From: Barnesiella intestinihominis YIT 11860
GTDB lineage: Bacteria; Bacteroidota; Bacteroidia; Bacteroidales; Barnesiellaceae
Reading direction: 5' to 3'
Assembly (NCBI RefSeq): GCF_000296465.1
Contig: NZ_JH815206.1
Location: forward strand, 234,200 to 298,199
DNA length: 64,000 nt
The notes beneath the pieces are model-generated. The model saw only the letters and a program-made list of their open reading frames with translations. It had not been told where the DNA came from and made no database searches. Shown piece by piece: positions 53,160-61,343 of the stretch. The first letter of the stretch is position 1, and every line of letters starts with the position of its first letter. Both the position numbers and the translations under genes were made by a program.

Positions 53160-54032
53160 ATGAAAAAGACTATTTTATTTTGTGTGGCACTCGCCGGTTT
53201 GACGGCAATGTCTTCTTGCGGAAACAAGGCCGCTACTAAGTTGGAAAATGCAGCAGATAGCGCAAGCTATGCTCTGGGTGTTTCTAATGGCGCCCGTTTT
53301 GGAGAAGCCCTGAAATCGGGTATGTACGAACAGCTTAAAAACATCGATCCCAATGATTTTATGAAAGGTTTGGCCGCTGCCTTGAAAACCGATTCTACGC
53401 AGCGTTCTTATGAAATGGGATTGAGTCAGGGTCTTTATATTAAGGAGATGTTGAATAATATCAAACAAGGAACCGGCGTAGAGATCGATATCCCGACATT
53501 CGTTCAGGCTTATAAACAAGCTATGGACGGCGATACGACTTTGTTGATTTCGGCTATGCAATCCAATTCGGTTCTCGATGCTATTTTCAGAGCAGCCGCC
53601 GAAGCTAAGGAAAAAGAAGAACTCGCTCGTTTGGCCGAGACTCCCGAAGCCAAAGAAAATTTGGCGAAAGGCGAGGCTTTCCTTGCTGAAAAAGCCAAAG
53701 AAGAAGGTGTGGTAAAAACTGAATCGGGACTTCTTTATAAGGTCGTTAAAGAAGGAAAAGGCGATAAAGTACAATCCAATCAACGTGCGAAAGTATCTTA
53801 CAAAGGAACTTTGATCGACGGAACCCAATTCGATTCCAATGCAAGCGCTACTTTCTCTCCTACGCAAGTCGTTAAAGGCTTTGGAGAAGGTTTGCAGTTG
53901 ATGCAAAAAGGCGGTAAATATATCTTGTATATTCCTGCCGAACTGGGTTACGGAGTTCGTGGCGGAGGTGATAAAATCCCGACCAATTCGACTCTCATAT
54001 TTGAAGTAGAGGTTTTGGATATTGTCAAATAG
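53160..54032 (+). CDS. FKBP-type peptidyl-prolyl isomerase lipoprotein
   Basis: A 290-residue paralogue of the preceding gene. It has a signal peptide with a lipobox cysteine near residue 20 (TAMSSCGNK), the Mip-type helical domain (SASYALGVSNGARFG), a charged alanine/glutamate-rich linker helix (about 140-180), and the FKBP domain (about 185-290; KVSYKGTLIDGTQFDS, FGEGLQLMQKGGKYILYIPAELGYG). It probably folds envelope proteins. The pair likely forms one transcript ended by the terminator at 54056. Confidence 0.95.
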   Translation: MKKTILFCVALAGLTAMSSCGNKAATKLENAADSASYALGVSNGARFGEALKSGMYEQLKNIDPNDFMKGLAAALKTDSTQRSYEMGLSQGLYIKEMLNNIKQGTGVEIDIPTFVQAYKQAMDGDTTLLISAMQSNSVLDAIFRAAAEAKEKEELARLAETPEAKENLAKGEAFLAEKAKEEGVVKTESGLLYKVVKEGKGDKVQSNQRAKVSYKGTLIDGTQFDSNASATFSPTQVVKGFGEGLQLMQKGGKYILYIPAELGYGVRGGGDKIPTNSTLIFEVEVLDIVK

Positions 54033-54055
54033 ATAGATTTTCTATAAATATTTTG

Positions 54056-54088
54056 AAGTGCCGCTCTTGTTTGAGTGGCACTTTTTTG
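54056..54088 (+). terminator. Terminator after the FKBP pair
   Basis: An 11-bp stem (54056-54066 with 54073-54083, one G-T-like mismatch), 6-base loop, then TTTTTT. Confidence 0.85.
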
Positions 54089-54231
54089 TGAAAAAATGTC
54101 AGATAAAATGCTAATAATAGATTAAGAATAAACTTTTGTTTGTCTTTTTGTCAAAAAATAGATAAAATATAGCTGTTTATTAAAAAAGAAATGATATTTT
54201 TGTCGCAAAATGATTTATATATTAAAATTTT

Positions 54232-54693
54232 ATGGAAAAGATTGATAACCTTGATCGTCAGATTCTCGAAATTATAATGCGCAATGCCCGCATTCCGTCG
54301 AAAGATGTGGCTGCCGAATGCGGTGTTTCCCGCGCTGCTATCCATCAACGTATTCAGCGTATGATCGACATGCATGTTATTACCGGATCGGGATACCATG
54401 TAAATCCTAAATCTTTGGGTTTCAGGACGTGTACTTATATCGGGGTGAAATTGGAGAAAGGTTCGATGTATCGCGATGTCGTTCCCGAGCTCGAAAAGAT
54501 TCCCGAAGTAGTAGAATGCCATTTTACGACGGGTCCTTACACAATGCTTTGTAAATTATACGCTCGCGATAACGAGCATTTGATGGAGTTGCTTAATGAC
54601 AAAATACAGAATATTCACGGGGTGGTTTCGACGGAAACTCTTATTTCGTTGGAACAAAGCATGAATCGCGAAATTCCGGTCATGAAGAAGTGA
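54232..54693 (+). CDS. Lrp/AsnC family transcriptional regulator
   Basis: A 153-residue feast/famine regulator: a winged helix-turn-helix (LDRQILEIIMRNARIPSKDVA, then GVSRAAIHQRIQRM) and the C-terminal RAM ligand-binding domain (TYIGVKLEKG; CHFTTGPYTMLCKLYA). A -7 box TATTTTTGT at 54195-54203 lies upstream. Targets are not shown by the sequence; no amino-acid gene lies beside it. A weak hairpin between 54715 and 54750 separates it from the convergent MATE gene. Confidence 0.94.
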   Translation: MEKIDNLDRQILEIIMRNARIPSKDVAAECGVSRAAIHQRIQRMIDMHVITGSGYHVNPKSLGFRTCTYIGVKLEKGSMYRDVVPELEKIPEVVECHFTTGPYTMLCKLYARDNEHLMELLNDKIQNIHGVVSTETLISLEQSMNREIPVMKK

Positions 54694-54754
54694 TTATTCT
54701 TCGTAGAGTAAAATAGGGAGAGTCTGTCTTGGGGCAGGCTCTTCTCGTTTTAAA

Positions 54755-56122
54755 TCACCGGGTAATAACCGAATTTTTATTTTGTAGTTTTTTATCGGTT
54801 CTCCAAAGTAATAACAGAGTGATGGCGGTAGCGATTGTATCGGAAACCGGCATGGCTATCCATATACCGTTCAAGGCATATATTCGGGGAAAAATAAGTA
54901 GTAACGGAATCAGGAATATGACTTGTCGGGTCAAGCTGAGGAAAATGGACTTAGAAGCCATACCTAAGGATTGGAACAGGTTGGTGGTGACGATTTGGAA
55001 TCCGACAATCGGGAATACACCCATAACGATGCGCATCCCGTGTATGGCTACATCGATGAGGTTCGTATCGGTAGTGAAGGCCCGTATAATGTAATACGGG
55101 AAAAAGGTTGAACCTATCCACCCGACCGTGCAACAAATGGTCGCTACGATGCCGGTTAAAACGAATGCTTTTTTCATTCTGGTGTAATTACCTGCACCGT
55201 AATTGTACCCTACGATGGGTTGCATGCCTTGACACAACCCGATAATGAGCATAACGACCAATGTGGCGTAACTGTTGAAAATACCGAATGCACCTATCGC
55301 CTCGTCTCCTCCATACCGATAGAGCGATGTGTTGATGATTGCATTGATAACGCTGCTGGCTACATTGACCAAAAACGGAGCTAACCCGATGGAAACGATG
55401 TTGAACAGGATTCCCCATTCGAGTTTGAAGTATCGACGATGGAATCGCAACTGGCTTTTAGGGTTGAAGAAATGTATCATGACAAATGCTGCCGAAATGG
55501 CCATAGCTATATCTGTCGCTATGGCTGCGCCTTTTATTCCCCAATCTAACCAGAAAATGAAAATCGGTGCGAGGATAAGATTGGAGAAAGCACCTATGAG
55601 CATGGTGTACATGGCTTTCCCCGGATACCCCGAAGCTCGCATCATATTGTTGAAACTGTAACAAAGATTGGTGCAGAGCATACCCGGCATGATGTAGATG
55701 AGAAACTCTCTAGCATATGGAATGGTGCGGTCGCTGCCGCCGAAACTGCGCAGTATATCGTCCATGTAAACCGAGAAGAAGGTGAGGTAACAAACGGCAA
55801 ACGAGAGCGAAAGTACAAGACTGTTTGCCAAAATTTTTTCGGCTTTGACTTTGTCGTTCTGTCCCAAAACGATTGAAATGCGAGCCGATGCTCCCAGCCC
55901 TACCAACATACCGATAGCCCCTGCCAACGACATGATAGGAAAGGTCAGAGCTAAGCCCGAAATGGCATCGGCTCCTACGCCCTGACCGATAAAAATGCGG
56001 TCGATAACATTATACAGAGACATAACCATTGTACCGACAATCGCCGGAACAGAGTACTTCCAAAGCAGTTTCCCTACCGGAAGTGAAGTCAGTTCTCTGT
56101 GAATATCGTTTTGGTTTTCCAT
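54755..56122 (-). CDS. MATE family efflux transporter
   Basis: A 455-residue multidrug/toxin exporter with 12 membrane segments in two six-helix halves. Signatures are VGTMVMSLYNVIDRIFIGQGVG at the start of the first half and NVASSVINAIINTSLYRYGG in the second. It exports cations or drugs using a sodium or proton gradient; its real substrate is unknown. ATG 56122 is chosen; a GTG at 56140, directly next to the ispG stop, is open too. It is the last gene of the rpoN-PAP2-purE-ispG-MATE unit. Confidence 0.92.
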   Translation of the reverse strand: MENQNDIHRELTSLPVGKLLWKYSVPAIVGTMVMSLYNVIDRIFIGQGVGADAISGLALTFPIMSLAGAIGMLVGLGASARISIVLGQNDKVKAEKILANSLVLSLSFAVCYLTFFSVYMDDILRSFGGSDRTIPYAREFLIYIMPGMLCTNLCYSFNNMMRASGYPGKAMYTMLIGAFSNLILAPIFIFWLDWGIKGAAIATDIAMAISAAFVMIHFFNPKSQLRFHRRYFKLEWGILFNIVSIGLAPFLVNVASSVINAIINTSLYRYGGDEAIGAFGIFNSYATLVVMLIIGLCQGMQPIVGYNYGAGNYTRMKKAFVLTGIVATICCTVGWIGSTFFPYYIIRAFTTDTNLIDVAIHGMRIVMGVFPIVGFQIVTTNLFQSLGMASKSIFLSLTRQVIFLIPLLLIFPRIYALNGIWIAMPVSDTIATAITLLLLWRTDKKLQNKNSVITR

Positions 56123-56140
56123 GTTTGGAGTAGTCGGCAC

Positions 56141-57952
56141 TTAGGAAGGATCGCTCCAATCGCCGTGGGCTTTGATGAGAGCTATCAGTTTTTCGATAGC
56201 CATCTCTTCGGGTATGTTCTTTTCGATACACTCTTTACCTTTGTACAAACTCACTTTGTCGCGCCCGGCTCCTACGTATCCGTAGTCGGCATCGGCCATC
56301 TCTCCCGGCCCGTTTACAATGCATCCCATGATACCGATTTTTAGTCCGGTAAGGTGTGAGGTCGCCGCTTTGACACGGGCGATTGTAGTTTGTAAATCGA
56401 ACATGGTTCTGCCGCAACTCGGACAAGAAATATATTCTGTTTTACTGAATCGCTTGCGTGCGGCCTGTAAAATCGTGAACATATAGTCTGTGAGTCGCTG
56501 GGACGAAATATTTCCATTATTGCGAAGGAATATGCCATCGATAAGATTATCGAGCAGAAACGGCCCGAAATCGGCCCCTGCTTTCACTTGCAGGTCTTCG
56601 CTCTCTTTTTCTTCGTATTCGGCCATGAACACGACCGGAAGTTTGCAGTTTGCTGCGGTGAGCCGTGCCAATGCCGCCCGCAGGTCTCCTACCGGGTTGG
56701 TATGCCGAGAGGAGAGAATAAGAACTATTCCCGATTCCTGCGACAGCTCGCCGATAATTTCTTGCGACAGGTCAGCTGTATCGGCTTGTAGGAAGCGGAC
56801 AGTCGCCGGAGTCGATTTCAATGCAGATAATTCGTGCATTTGAAATAACGGATAGGAGTTGTTTTCCCCGTGATAGTGTGCAAAATCTACGATAGATCGA
56901 ATATCGCCGCCGACTGTTCGGTCGTGTGTGTAGTAGAAATCGGCGCGTGTCCCTGTTTGAGGCACTCCTTCGGCGATAACTACGGGCTGTTGGTTGCCGC
57001 CGATACAATTACAACTCTCTCTCTCTCGGGCTGCCATTTGTTCCAGCGATACGTCGGGGGTTGTTATCGGTTTGTGGCCGGTTCTTGCCGTAATATAATT
57101 CACCAGCTTGCAAGCTACCGGGATTTCGGCTTCGGGAGCCTCGCTTAACGACACTCTTATGGTATCGCCTATCCCGTCGGCCAGCAGTGTTCCTATACCT
57201 ACCGCCGATTTTATTCTTCCGTCCTCACCGTCTCCGGCCTCGGTGACTCCCAAATGAAGCGGATAATTCATACCTTCCGATTCCATCGTTTCGATAAGTA
57301 GCCGAACGGTTCGTACCATAACTACCGTATTTGATGCTTTGATGGAGATTACCACGTTGTCGAAATTTTCCGAGCGGCAGATTCTTAAAAACTCCATACA
57401 CGACTCCACCATACCTTCGGGGGTATCTCCATAACGGCTCATGATACGGTCCGACAGAGAACCGTGATTCACTCCTAAACGTATTGCCGTGTGTTGTTCT
57501 TTGCAAATATTCAGAAATGGAATGAACCTCTCTTTGAGTTTTTGCAGTTCGGCGGTATATTCTTCGTCTGTATAGGACAGTTGTTTGAAAGTGCGGGCAC
57601 TATCGACGAAATTCCCCGGATTTATACGCACTTTATCTACGGTGTAGGCGGCGGCATCGGCAGCTTTCGGGTTGAAGTGGATATCGGCGACCAAAGGTGT
57701 CGTATAGCCTCTGGCAATTAACTCTCTTTTGATTTCGCCTAAATTTTCTGCTTCCCTCACTCCTTGTGCCGTGAGCCTCACATAGTCGGCTCCCGCTTGA
57801 ATGATGCGTATACATTGGTCCACACTGGCCGCGGTATCCAGCGTGGAGGTATTGGTCATCGATTGTATGCGTACGGGATATTCACCTCCGAGAGGTGTGT
57901 TTCCTATCTGTACGATACTGCTTTTCCTGCGGTGGTAATTATAGTAGTCCAT
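56141..57952 (-). CDS. ispG: 4-hydroxy-3-methylbut-2-enyl diphosphate synthase (long form)
   Basis: An iron-sulfur enzyme of the MEP isoprenoid pathway reducing MEcPP to HMBPP. It has 603 residues, the long form with an inserted middle domain, against about 370 in E. coli; this form is usual in Bacteroidota, Chlamydia and plants. The TIM barrel opens with VQIGNTPLGGEYPVRIQSMTNTSTLDT, and the 4Fe-4S ligands lie in the C-terminal part (CPSCGRTMFDL, then GIMGCIVNGPGE). It is 19 bases after purE on the same strand. Confidence 0.96.
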   Translation of the reverse strand: MDYYNYHRRKSSIVQIGNTPLGGEYPVRIQSMTNTSTLDTAASVDQCIRIIQAGADYVRLTAQGVREAENLGEIKRELIARGYTTPLVADIHFNPKAADAAAYTVDKVRINPGNFVDSARTFKQLSYTDEEYTAELQKLKERFIPFLNICKEQHTAIRLGVNHGSLSDRIMSRYGDTPEGMVESCMEFLRICRSENFDNVVISIKASNTVVMVRTVRLLIETMESEGMNYPLHLGVTEAGDGEDGRIKSAVGIGTLLADGIGDTIRVSLSEAPEAEIPVACKLVNYITARTGHKPITTPDVSLEQMAARERESCNCIGGNQQPVVIAEGVPQTGTRADFYYTHDRTVGGDIRSIVDFAHYHGENNSYPLFQMHELSALKSTPATVRFLQADTADLSQEIIGELSQESGIVLILSSRHTNPVGDLRAALARLTAANCKLPVVFMAEYEEKESEDLQVKAGADFGPFLLDNLIDGIFLRNNGNISSQRLTDYMFTILQAARKRFSKTEYISCPSCGRTMFDLQTTIARVKAATSHLTGLKIGIMGCIVNGPGEMADADYGYVGAGRDKVSLYKGKECIEKNIPEEMAIEKLIALIKAHGDWSDPS

Positions 57953-57971
57953 GACAAGGGAAACTATGGAA

Positions 57972-58478
57972 TCAATTGGTCTTGAATTTATATTTTATCG
58001 ATGCGAGTTCTTGGTTGGCATCAACGATTTTTTTCGTAAGTCCGGTTTTGTATTTTTCTACTTTCGAAGCGACGGTTTCGTCGCCGAGCGCCAAGATCTG
58101 AGTGGCGAGAATAGCTGCGTTGAGGGCTGCGTTGACTCCTACCGTCGCTACGGGAATTCCGGGAGGCATTTGCACGATGGCGAGCAAGGCATCGAGTCCT
58201 TCCATACCCGATTTGATGGGAACTCCTATCACGGGCAGTGTAGTCATCGAAGCGATAACACCGGGCAGGTGTGCGGCCATACCTGCGGCGGCAATGATAA
58301 CTTTTATTCCTCTGGAACGAGCATTTTTGGCGAATTCCTCAACTTCCGCAGGGGTACGATGTGCCGATAAGGCCAACATTTCGAATGGGATTTCGCACTC
58401 GTCGAGCAGCTTGGCGGCTTTTTCCATAATAGGAAGGTCGGACGTACTGCCCATAATTATACTTACGATTGGTTTCAT
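57972..58478 (-). CDS. purE: 5-(carboxyamino)imidazole ribonucleotide mutase
   Basis: Class I PurE of purine synthesis, 168 residues, moving the carboxylate from N5-CAIR to give CAIR. Signature GSTSDLPIMEKAAKLLDE near the start, then SAHRTPAEVEEFAKNA and the GVPIKSGMEGLDALLAIVQMPPG loop. The partner purK is not adjacent. It lies in the same minus-strand unit between PAP2 and ispG. Confidence 0.96.
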   Translation of the reverse strand: MKPIVSIIMGSTSDLPIMEKAAKLLDECEIPFEMLALSAHRTPAEVEEFAKNARSRGIKVIIAAAGMAAHLPGVIASMTTLPVIGVPIKSGMEGLDALLAIVQMPPGIPVATVGVNAALNAAILATQILALGDETVASKVEKYKTGLTKKIVDANQELASIKYKFKTN

Positions 58479-58506
58479 AATAAATATAAATTGTCTGTGA
58501 TTGGTT

Positions 58507-59142
58507 TTATATGAATAGGAAAAATAAAAATCCGCAGCACATGGCTCCTAATGCAAATCCCGCACCTACTTGGCCGATCGTGTGTCGATTCAGTAAAATA
58601 CGAGAAGAGCCGATGAGTCCTGCAAGCAAAATGATGGTTATTTGCAAGGGGAATATATAGGGCGTAAGCATTAATCTATAAATGCTCATTAGGAATACCA
58701 ATACAGCCATCGCTCCGGCCGCTACCATGTGTGCGCTTATTTTCCAATATCGGTTGATAAATAAAGAAATGATAAGCGAGACGATCGCACCCGCTATGAA
58801 AGAGAGTATCCAATTCGGTATCCCGAAACGGTATAAGTAGAGATAACATGCGATATAACAAACAAAGTTGATGATATACGGAACGGTACGCTCGGTGCGG
58901 TTGTGAAGTCTGAAATCGCTGATATGACCTGTTTTGTAGAGGATAAATATGCCTAAGGACGGAAGTATGCAAGTGGTGAGCAATACGCCTATGACGATGA
59001 TTCCTAACAGTCTGTCGCCGAAGACTCTCATATAGGACGTATAAAGTGCGATGGCGATTCCGTAAGTTGGCATCAATAACGGGTGGAATATAGTCGATAG
59101 AATCGTGGCTAATAGTTTCATGTGTCGTTCGGTTTGATTCAT
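58507..59142 (-). CDS. PAP2-superfamily membrane phosphatase-like protein
   Basis: A 211-residue membrane protein with about six segments. The C-terminal PAP2 signatures are recognisable: SAH within KISAHMVAAGAMAVLVF, and SRILLNRHTIGQVGAGFALG for the second catalytic histidine. The first motif (KxxxxxxRP) is not clear, so activity is uncertain. It may hydrolyse lipid or isoprenyl pyrophosphates, which would fit its neighbour ispG. ATG 59142 directly abuts the rpoN stop; an internal ATG at 59121 is an alternative. Confidence 0.75.
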   Translation of the reverse strand: MNQTERHMKLLATILSTIFHPLLMPTYGIAIALYTSYMRVFGDRLLGIIVIGVLLTTCILPSLGIFILYKTGHISDFRLHNRTERTVPYIINFVCYIACYLYLYRFGIPNWILSFIAGAIVSLIISLFINRYWKISAHMVAAGAMAVLVFLMSIYRLMLTPYIFPLQITIILLAGLIGSSRILLNRHTIGQVGAGFALGAMCCGFLFFLFI

Positions 59143-60612
59143 TCAAATTTCTTTTCGCAATCGGGCTACCGGTATCGATAGTTGTTCCCTGTATTTAGCG
59201 ATCGTACGCCGGGCTATCGGATAGCCTTTTTGTTGCAGCAGCTCGCACAGCTTATCGTCCGAGAGGGGTTTATGTTTGTCTTCGTGGTCTACCAGTTCTT
59301 CTAACAATCTTTTGATTTCCCGGGTAGAAACCTCTTCTCCGGCATCGTTTTGCATAGATTCGGAAAAGAAATATTTTAACGGATAAATGCCGAAATTTGT
59401 TTGCACGTATTTGCTGTTGCTGGCTCGGGAGATGGTAGAAATGTCATATCCCGCACGTTCGGCGACATCTTTCAGAATCATGGGTTTCAAGTTGCGTTCG
59501 TCGCCGGTGAGGAAAAAATCTTTTTGTAAATCTACGATGACTTTAATTGTGCTCAGCAGTGTTTCCTGTCGTTGTTTTACAGCATTGACAAACCATTGCG
59601 CCGCATCGAGTTTTTGTTTGACGAATAACAGGGCATCCCGTTTTTCCCGAGTCTGGTTTTGTTTGTTCGAGGAATAATCGTCGAACATATCCTGATAATC
59701 CCGGCTTACGTGTAGTTCGGGTATATTCCCGTTATTTAGCCCGATGGTTAACTCCCCATCTTGCGCTTCGACAAAAAAGTCGGGAATAATGTGATGTTCC
59801 GAGCTGCCCGAATAGCTGTTGTTCCATGCGCTTCCGGGCTTGGGATTAAGTAGCGTGATTTCTCGTATGGCTTGTTTCAGTTCTTCTTCGCAAACATTAC
59901 ATTGGCGCATGATTTTGTCGTAATGCTTTTTAGAGAATTCTTCGAACATTTTGTCGATAATCTTGTAAGCCAATAAGTTGGCAGGAGTCCCTTCGTGGCG
60001 TTCTAATTGGAGTAACAGGCATTCCCGTAAATTCGAAGCCCCGACACCGGCCGGTTCGAACTCCTGAATCATTTGTAAAATATCTTCTACTTGGCTCACC
60101 GGAACGTCTAAACCTACTTGAAAAATAAGATCGTCCGAAATAGCTTGTATCGGTCTCTGTAAATAACCGTTGTCATCTATATTCCCAATAATGTATTGAG
60201 CAATTTGATAGGAGGTTTCGTCGAGAGAAAGCTCTCCCAACTGGCTTTCGAGGTAATCGTGAAATGAAGAGGCCGATACGAATGGAATGTCTTCTTTTTT
60301 GTCATCTTTCGAGTAGTTGTCGGCTTCGAGTCGGTAGTCCGGTATATCTTCTTCGTTGCGATAATCACCCAATGTAAGTTCCTCTGCCGATTCTCCCGGA
60401 TTTCCGTCTTCATCGGCGTTGGCATCAAATTCGTTTATACTGTCCGGGATTTCTTCCCGTCCTTCTTCTAAGGCGGGATTATCGACCAGTTCTTGTTGTA
60501 CGCGTTCTTCAAATTCGATTTCGGTAAGTTCGAGGAGTCGAATCAACTGTATCTGCTGGGGCGATAGTTTCTGTTGCAATTTTTGTTGCAACTGCTGTTT
60601 CAGTGCTGCCAT
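59143..60612 (-). CDS. rpoN: RNA polymerase sigma-54 factor
   Basis: A 489-residue sigma-54. The N-terminal glutamine- and leucine-rich activator-response region (LKQQLQQKLQQKLSPQQIQLIRLLELT) is followed by an acidic linker, the core-binding domain, a helix-turn-helix, and the C-terminal RpoN box ARRTIAKYRE near 468-477. It needs AAA+ activators, none of which is in this window. It heads a five-gene minus-strand unit. A possible -7 box (complement of 60633-60641) lies just upstream. Confidence 0.96.
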   Translation of the reverse strand: MAALKQQLQQKLQQKLSPQQIQLIRLLELTEIEFEERVQQELVDNPALEEGREEIPDSINEFDANADEDGNPGESAEELTLGDYRNEEDIPDYRLEADNYSKDDKKEDIPFVSASSFHDYLESQLGELSLDETSYQIAQYIIGNIDDNGYLQRPIQAISDDLIFQVGLDVPVSQVEDILQMIQEFEPAGVGASNLRECLLLQLERHEGTPANLLAYKIIDKMFEEFSKKHYDKIMRQCNVCEEELKQAIREITLLNPKPGSAWNNSYSGSSEHHIIPDFFVEAQDGELTIGLNNGNIPELHVSRDYQDMFDDYSSNKQNQTREKRDALLFVKQKLDAAQWFVNAVKQRQETLLSTIKVIVDLQKDFFLTGDERNLKPMILKDVAERAGYDISTISRASNSKYVQTNFGIYPLKYFFSESMQNDAGEEVSTREIKRLLEELVDHEDKHKPLSDDKLCELLQQKGYPIARRTIAKYREQLSIPVARLRKEI

Positions 60613-60753
60613 AAGCTGTGAGTGATTTGCAAACGAAGATAGCTATTTTTGCTCTAAATAAGTAAAAAAATGAGAATTTTTAGAAGCTGTTTTTATTTTT
60701 TCAGCCTGTATTCGAGAGCTGTTTTTCAAGGGTATTTTACAAATGAAAGAAAT

Positions 60754-60819
60754 ATGAATAAGTTGGAGCTACATTCTTTCGGAATGATTGCTGCCGGTGT
60801 TTTTGAAACTATATGGTGA
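60754..60819 (+). CDS. Possible 21-residue peptide, very uncertain
   Basis: ATG at 60754 with an A-rich leader, TGA at 60817. The opening MNKLELHSFG resembles the start of leader peptides of Bacteroidota natural-product precursors, which commonly begin M(N/K)KLEL. There is no glycine motif, no core region and no modifying enzyme nearby. It may be chance or a decayed precursor. Confidence 0.15.
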   Translation: MNKLELHSFGMIAAGVFETIW

Positions 60820-61296
60820 GACTCTCTGCTGCTTTCGGTTCAGTAAAACCTCGTGGGATAGACATGAATTTTAGCGATGAAATTTTTGTAGATAACCACA
60901 TTCCGGACTTTTCGGGGAAAGGTTGATTCTTGCTTAATTAAAACCTCCTCCCCTGTGTTTGGTTGTCAAACAAAATATAGGGGAGGTGGCACGAAGTGAC
61001 GGAGGGGTTGAAAACAACATCACATTAGGCTGTTTGTATCGGATATTTAATCCTCTCGCCTTACGAGCGTTCTCCCTATCTCATCTGCGATGAGCTGAGG
61101 GTGGGGAACTAAGATGTCACTGCGAATATTCTTTTCACTCCTACTCGCAAATACAAGAGAGAATTTAAAAGACAATCTTCACTAATTTCCTCCTGAGCCT
61201 TGCTTTCCATAGTATTAAGGGGGATTCAATGCTTCTTCGCTATATCTTTTGCGAAACATGAGGGGGAAGAGCTTGTTCTTATTGCGAATAAAAAAA

Positions 61297-61319
61297 GCCG
61301 TGTATGGGAAATACACGGC
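61297..61319 (-). terminator. Terminator of pnp
   Basis: A 9-bp GC-rich stem (61297-61305 with 61311-61319) flanked by A6 and T4 runs; read on the minus strand it ends in TTTTTT. Confidence 0.85.
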
Positions 61320-61343
61320 TTTTATGCGGCAAATAAGTGATTC

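Larger units (their letters stand above)
60613..61343. repeat. 731-base gap with palindromic interspersed repeat, copy 2
   Basis: The repeat core at 60945-61026 matches 47608-47688 with only a few differences. Both copies are followed by CGGATATTTnAnCCnCTCGCC, with an extra 14 bases in this copy (about 61027-61040). A tiny frame at 60754-60819 encodes MNKLELHSFGMIAAGVFETI plus one residue. The rest holds no recognisable gene or RNA. The pnp terminator lies at 61297-61319. Confidence 0.65.

Noticed and set aside
60681-60700. AGAAGCTGTTTT, like the end of the 43.4 kb inverted-repeat element
   Set aside because: Only 12 bases match exactly, there is no partner end in inverse orientation at a fitting distance, and the region is T-rich; it may be a solo end but cannot be supported.
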